Below, piece by piece: positions 59,367 through 64,000 of a DNA stretch of 64,000 nucleotides (the stretch's first letter is position 1; each line of letters starts with the position of its first letter). The notes below the pieces were generated by a model that was not told the DNA's origin, ran no database searches, and saw nothing but the letters and a program-made list of their open reading frames with translations. The position numbers and the translations under genes are program-made. Source of the DNA: Chlamydoabsidia padenii (Eukaryota > Mucoromycota > Mucoromycetes > Mucorales > Cunninghamellaceae); NCBI GenBank assembly GCA_025330725.1, contig JAIWND010000001.1, positions 1,240,001 through 1,304,000 on the forward strand, in the 5' to 3' direction.

Positions 59367-62300
59367 ATGCAAGGCAATATCAAAGTAGTGGTACGTTGTC
59401 GTCCATTAAACACAAGAGGTAAAAAATAAAAAAAGAAAAAAAAAAAAAAAGAAGACTAATAGATTATTGGTTATATTAACTTGACTTGATACATTTTTAG
59501 AATTAGCTCGTGGTGCAACCTGCTTGGTGAAAATGGAAGGCAACCAAACGATTCTACAAAACCCCAAATCTAACGATGATATCAAGGCCTTTACCTTTGA
59601 TCGATCCTATTGGTCAGCCGGGAACAAGACAGATAGTGACTATGCCGATCAAGAAACTGTCTACAATGATGTGGGTCGGGAATGGTTAAATCATGCTTTT
59701 GATGGCTATAACTGTTGTATCTTTGCTTGTAAGTTGTATATATATATATATATAACCGACTCATTCATGTACTCATATTATTCTTTGTTTTTGTGTAGAT
59801 GGACAAACTGGCTCAGGGAAATCATTCTCAATGGTAAGGTGATAAAATATGTCAGGGGGGCAAATAAATGCATGAAACTTATCTAACATCATTTATATAA
59901 AACAATAATAGATGGGTTATGGCGCGGATAAAGGTATCATTCCTCGTACTTGCTCCGACCTGTTTGATCGTATCCACCAATTATCTAATGGCGTACAACA
60001 ATTCCAGGTGGAAGTATCCTATATAGAAATATACAACGAACGCGTACGTGATCTCCTCAACCCTCGCACTAAACATCTCAAAGTGCGTGAACATCCTAGT
60101 CTGGGGCCATATGTTGAAGACTTGTCAAGATTAGTGGTGAACTCCTTTGATGATATTGAACATTTGATGGATGAAGGCAACAAGGTAAACCAAGAAATTT
60201 TACTCACACTTTTCAACAATCGGCTAATAACATATTTTCAACATAAATATATAACTAGGCACGAACAGTAGCTGCAACCAACATGAACGAAACCTCCTCT
60301 CGATCCCATGCTGTATTTACTATTATACTGACACAAAAAACCATTGACGAGGACAAATCAAAACAGCCAACTGAAAAAGTATCAAGATTCAGGTATGTAG
60401 GTATATCAATGTGTATTCTTGATGGCTCTGTAACTGATCTTACTTCATCTTTTTTTGGGGGGGGGTTATTAGTCTGGTGGATTTAGCTGGTAGTGAACGC
60501 GCAAATAGTACTGGTGCCTCGGGTATGCGACTAAAGGAAGGGGCTAACATCAATCGATCTCTGACAACTCTTGGAAAAGTAATTGCTGGTCTTGCTGAGC
60601 AAACGACATCTGCACCCACACCATCTTCTGGCACCAAATCCAACAAAAAAAGGGACTCATTTATTCCTTATCGCGATTCGGTAAGTGGCGCAAACAAAGA
60701 AAAAGGAAATCGTGAGAAAAATAATCGTCGTGTTAGCATGTTTACTCATAATCTCTTCTTCTTTTTTTATGTAGGTCCTCACTTGGTTATTGAAGGATTC
60801 ACTAGGTGGTAACTCCAAGACGGCTATGATAGCTGCCATCTCACCTGCTGACTTTGACGAAACACTCAGTACTCTACGATATGCCGATCAAGCCAAGAAG
60901 ATCAAGACCAAGGCGGTGGTGAATGAAGACCCTAGTGTGCGACTGATACGTGAACTCAAATCGGAAATTCAAACTCTCAAGCAATCACTATTGGCCTATG
61001 TCCCTCATCCTGAACAACTACAACAACATGGTGAAGAAGGCGAGACAGATGGATCTCATGATGGTGCGACAATCAACACTCTCCAAGACGGTAATATCAA
61101 CTCTACTATTCCTGTTTTACCATCGAAATCCATTCTTATCACCGACGCCTTTGGTAATGCTACGGAATTGACAAAACGACAAGTAGTGGAACAGCTGAAA
61201 TCATCTCAAAAATTACTAGGGGACATTGATCAATCTTGGGACGACCGTTTACAAACGACCATACAAATTCAAAAGGAACGGGAACGGGCATTGGTGGAAC
61301 TGGGCATCACTGTAGCGAAAAACAATATGGGCGTCTATACTCCAAAAAACACTCCTCATCTTGTGAATCTCAATGAAGATCCTTTAATGTCTGAATGCTT
61401 AATGTATCAAATAAAGCCTGGAACTACATGGGTGAGCCGAAGGTTGGATGATGATGTTGCTCCGACTGTCGGTGATAATGACGACAAGAAGCAATATATT
61501 CGACTCAGTGGATCAAATATCATGGAAGATCATTGTCGATTTGAAAATGTGGACGAAATGGTGACTTTATATCCGACCAATCAAGCTGTCACTATGGTGA
61601 ATGGTATCCATATAAATGAACCTAAACAACTCAAAAGTGGCTACCGCATCATCTTGGGCGACTATCATGTATTCCGATTCAATCATCCTGAAGAAGCTCG
61701 GCGTGAACGTGAACAACAACAACAGCAGCAGCAGCAACCCACTTCCGGAATGATCAGCATGGAAGAAGACAACATCGACAGCTTCTCGAACGACATTGGC
61801 TCCATTTCGGCAGCAACAGCAACTTCAACTGGTGAAGCAGATTGGTTATTTGCTCGAAGGGAAGCCGTCATGCATTACTTTCAACAACAGCAACAGTATG
61901 CAGCAGTGACTGACGGATTCTCACCAACCTCACCAACCGTTTTCGAAAATCTCACAAACGACGAATTGGAAAAACTCTTTGACGATGTGACCAAAATGCG
62001 GAAAATTCGGAAACGACAATCATCACACAGTGGCAGCGGATTATCGCAGCCCATGTCACCATGCTCTTCTAACTCTTCCTTCTCCTTCCGGCACAGCGCC
62101 ACACCTTCTACTGTATCAACCATCCTCTACGAAAACAGCGGGTTTTATGGCTCGGCTTCCTCGGCGGACGATACTGAATCTATGGTGGACCGAGAAATCA
62201 TACGTCTGGCGCGGGAAGAATTGCAACAACAATTGGACGTACAAAAGGTCAAATATGAAAAACGGATCCAGCGTCTCTCTTGTTTATACCCTGTAGCAAC

Positions 62301-64000
62301 AACAAAATCAACCACCTCATCCATAGCCTCACTACCTTTGTCATCCATCGAATACTCGGCCGAAGAAATGTTGATATTGGATAAAGTCATGCATCATTGG
62401 CAAGATCAACGCTATGTCCACTTGGCGGAAACTCTGTTGATGAATGGCATCACTCTGTATGAAGCCAATGCTCTTTCTCGACAACTCGACAAGAAAATCA
62501 CCTACCAAATGATCATCATCCACAACACTCATGCATCCGGATCTGCTTTTGAAGACAATCTCTTTTTGGCATCAAGAATAGATAAGACGCTGCTTTTATC
62601 AAGGAAACCCTGTGTTGGTGTGCGCGTGATTGACTCCAAGCATCATTGCACGTATCTTTGGTCGTTGGATCGATTAAAAACAAGACTACGATATATGCAA
62701 GGAATACGATTTGTCACTGATCAGACTCATCATCTGGTGGCAAATGGCGACGGCAGTACTAACAATTCTTCTAGCGACAAGAAGATAATGAATGGTGATG
62801 GCGACAATGGCGACGAATTGGATTTATTTTACGACAGTCATCCTCCTCGATTTACCTTGATTGGCATGGCAAAAATGCCATTACGACATTTAGCTTTACA
62901 TGTGCCGATTGAACGCACTTTGGATGTCTTTTGTCAAAGTACATGCTGTGTGGTTGGCCAGCTTACTGTATTGATTGCACCTATAGCTCGGTCAAAAGAA
63001 CGACAACTCCATGGCAGTACCAGCAGCACCAGTATCAGCGAAACCATCAATGACAACAACATGCCTGTACCAACATCTTCCTCAAGTCAACGCACAGTAA
63101 CAGCTGATTCCATCAAATTACAACACGATGCTTTACAGGTAGGACAGCGTTTGGTCTTTGAAATACGGGTGGGGACTCTCTCTGGGGTGAACGAAGCCGA
63201 CTATTCCGATATACATGCCCAATTCCAACTGGATTCGTTTAATGACACTGAACAACAAGGTGACGATGATCAGATCTACACTACTTCTTGCATCAATGAA
63301 TTCGACGAATCATCCAGTATCGATTTTAGATACAGTAAAGCATTCTCTATGGTGGTGACTGACAATATGCTTGCGGCTATTCAACGTGATGATTTGACAT
63401 TTGAAATCTATGGACAACCCAAGGCGGCCTATTTGAAAACTCTCCAGCAGGATGAACAACTACCTTGCATGAATGATCACCAGCAGCAGCAACTACCCTC
63501 GGTGGAGAAAAAACACAATGTGTATGCTTGGGTGGAAATATGTGAACTCGCACAGATCTCTGGTGAATATACTCCGGTACAAGTCTATAAACCGGTGACG
63601 ACTCGAATGAAATCAAGACTGGACGCGAATGCAGACGAAGCAATCATGACCACACCCACTTCTCCTTCAACATTGTCTCATTTGGCAGCTAATCATCCAC
63701 AGGGCACATTTATATTACGACAAGGACAGCAACGGCGGATCATACTGACACTTCGGCATGATTGGGTCTTACCCTCTTCGACTGACAATGACGATAATAG
63801 TGGTGATGGACTTTTTTTGGATGGCATGGATGGGCTAGTACTATGGATTGGTACTATTCGATGTCGATCACTTGGCGAAACTGTTTCACCAGCCACAACA
63901 ACACCTGCTCAAGACCTCTCTATTCCTCTTAGTGTAATCAGCAATACCAAGGACACACTGGTTCTTCAAGGGGCGTGGGATAGTTCTCTGCATAACTCTC
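59367..64000 (+). CDS. Kinesin-3 family motor (KIF1/Unc-104 type), 3' end outside window
   Basis: Plus-end-directed organelle and vesicle motor. Start ATG 59367 ([20 protein letters not shown]). The motor domain spans seven exons: P-loop [12 protein letters not shown] formed across two junctions, [26 protein letters not shown] (switch I), [11 protein letters not shown] (switch II), [15 protein letters not shown] and [20 protein letters not shown]. The last visible exon begins at 60775 and stays open to the edge (over 3.2 kb). It holds a short coiled coil, an FHA domain (WVSRRLDDD ... [17 protein letters not shown] ... TMVNGIHI ... [12 protein letters not shown]) and KIF1B-like regions. FHA after the motor defines kinesin-3. 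A PH domain, if any, would lie beyond the window. Confidence 0.92.

Noticed and set aside
1..64000. CRISPR arrays, prophage, transposase, rRNA or tRNA genes
   Set aside because: Looked for on both strands; no regular spacer arrays, no integrase/transposase motifs, no cloverleaf candidates, no rRNA blocks.

Overview
This is nuclear DNA of a filamentous fungus, most likely an early-diverging Mucoromycota (mucoralean) species. The evidence is AT-rich intergenic DNA, many short introns (about 50-150 nt, GTAAG donors, CTAAC/TAAC branch points), closely packed eukaryotic housekeeping genes on both strands, a WRKY-like zinc-finger gene, a BARD1-like gene (I know of no ascomycete-yeast equivalent) and tandem Atg22-type transporters. 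No bacterial, viral or organellar genes were seen. CDS coordinates run from start codon to stop codon and include introns.

Layout. 1-6.7 kb (minus): three tandem Atg22-like vacuolar transporter genes, the first cut by the window edge. 6.9-11.7 kb (minus): sorting nexin SNX4/Atg24 and splicing factor CLF1. 11.9 kb (plus): mitochondrial ribosomal protein uS14m. 12.7-15.7 kb (minus): two multi-pass membrane proteins. 16.3-17.6 kb (plus): V-ATPase subunit d (VMA6). 17.8-20.8 kb (minus): rRNA processing factor UTP25. 21.1-22.2 kb (plus): vitamin B6 synthase SNZ/PDX1. 23.5-25.8 kb (minus): a RING + RanBP2-type zinc finger + tandem BRCT protein that looks like BARD1. 26.0-27.2 kb (minus): an HSF-type transcription factor. 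29.0-29.7 kb (minus): glycine cleavage H protein. 30.6-33.5 kb (minus): protein O-mannosyltransferase PMT4. 33.7-35.9 kb (plus): PRP4 of U4/U6 snRNP. 36.2-37.6 kb (plus): a securin-like protein. 37.9-39.6 kb (minus): proteasome ATPase RPT5. 39.9-41.1 kb (plus): eIF3f. 41.4-43.2 kb (plus): a HAD phosphatase of the YKR070W/HDHD5 type. 43.2-45.7 kb: a repeat-rich gene-free block with a large inverted repeat. 45.7-47.5 kb (minus): RRP9. 47.7-49.0 kb (plus): ASA1. 49-51.6 kb: gene-poor, with a probable pseudogene. 51.6-52.7 kb (plus): WRKY-like zinc-finger protein. 53.9-54.6 kb (plus): an unrecognised short gene. 54.9-57.6 kb (minus): CLIP-170/Bik1-like microtubule plus-end protein. 59.4-64 kb (plus): a kinesin-3 running off the edge.

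Most genes are unrelated housekeeping functions with no operon-like logic. Themes that recur are autophagy and vacuole (Atg22 x3, SNX4/Atg24, V-ATPase), splicing and ribosome assembly (CLF1, PRP4, UTP25, RRP9) and microtubules and mitosis (CLIP, kinesin-3, securin-like).

The most unusual signals are: (1) a composite motif, TTYRAA followed within 1-3 bases by (C)CCG, present about 45 times, often 70-130 bp before start codons, and resembling a fused CHR + E2F/CDE-type cell-cycle element; (2) the BARD1-like gene; (3) a non-coding repeat family carrying the same motif, including an inverted repeat of about 300-bp arms around a 61-A tract; (4) a 7-nt micro-exon in the first Atg22 paralogue; (5) very long homopolymers concentrated in introns.
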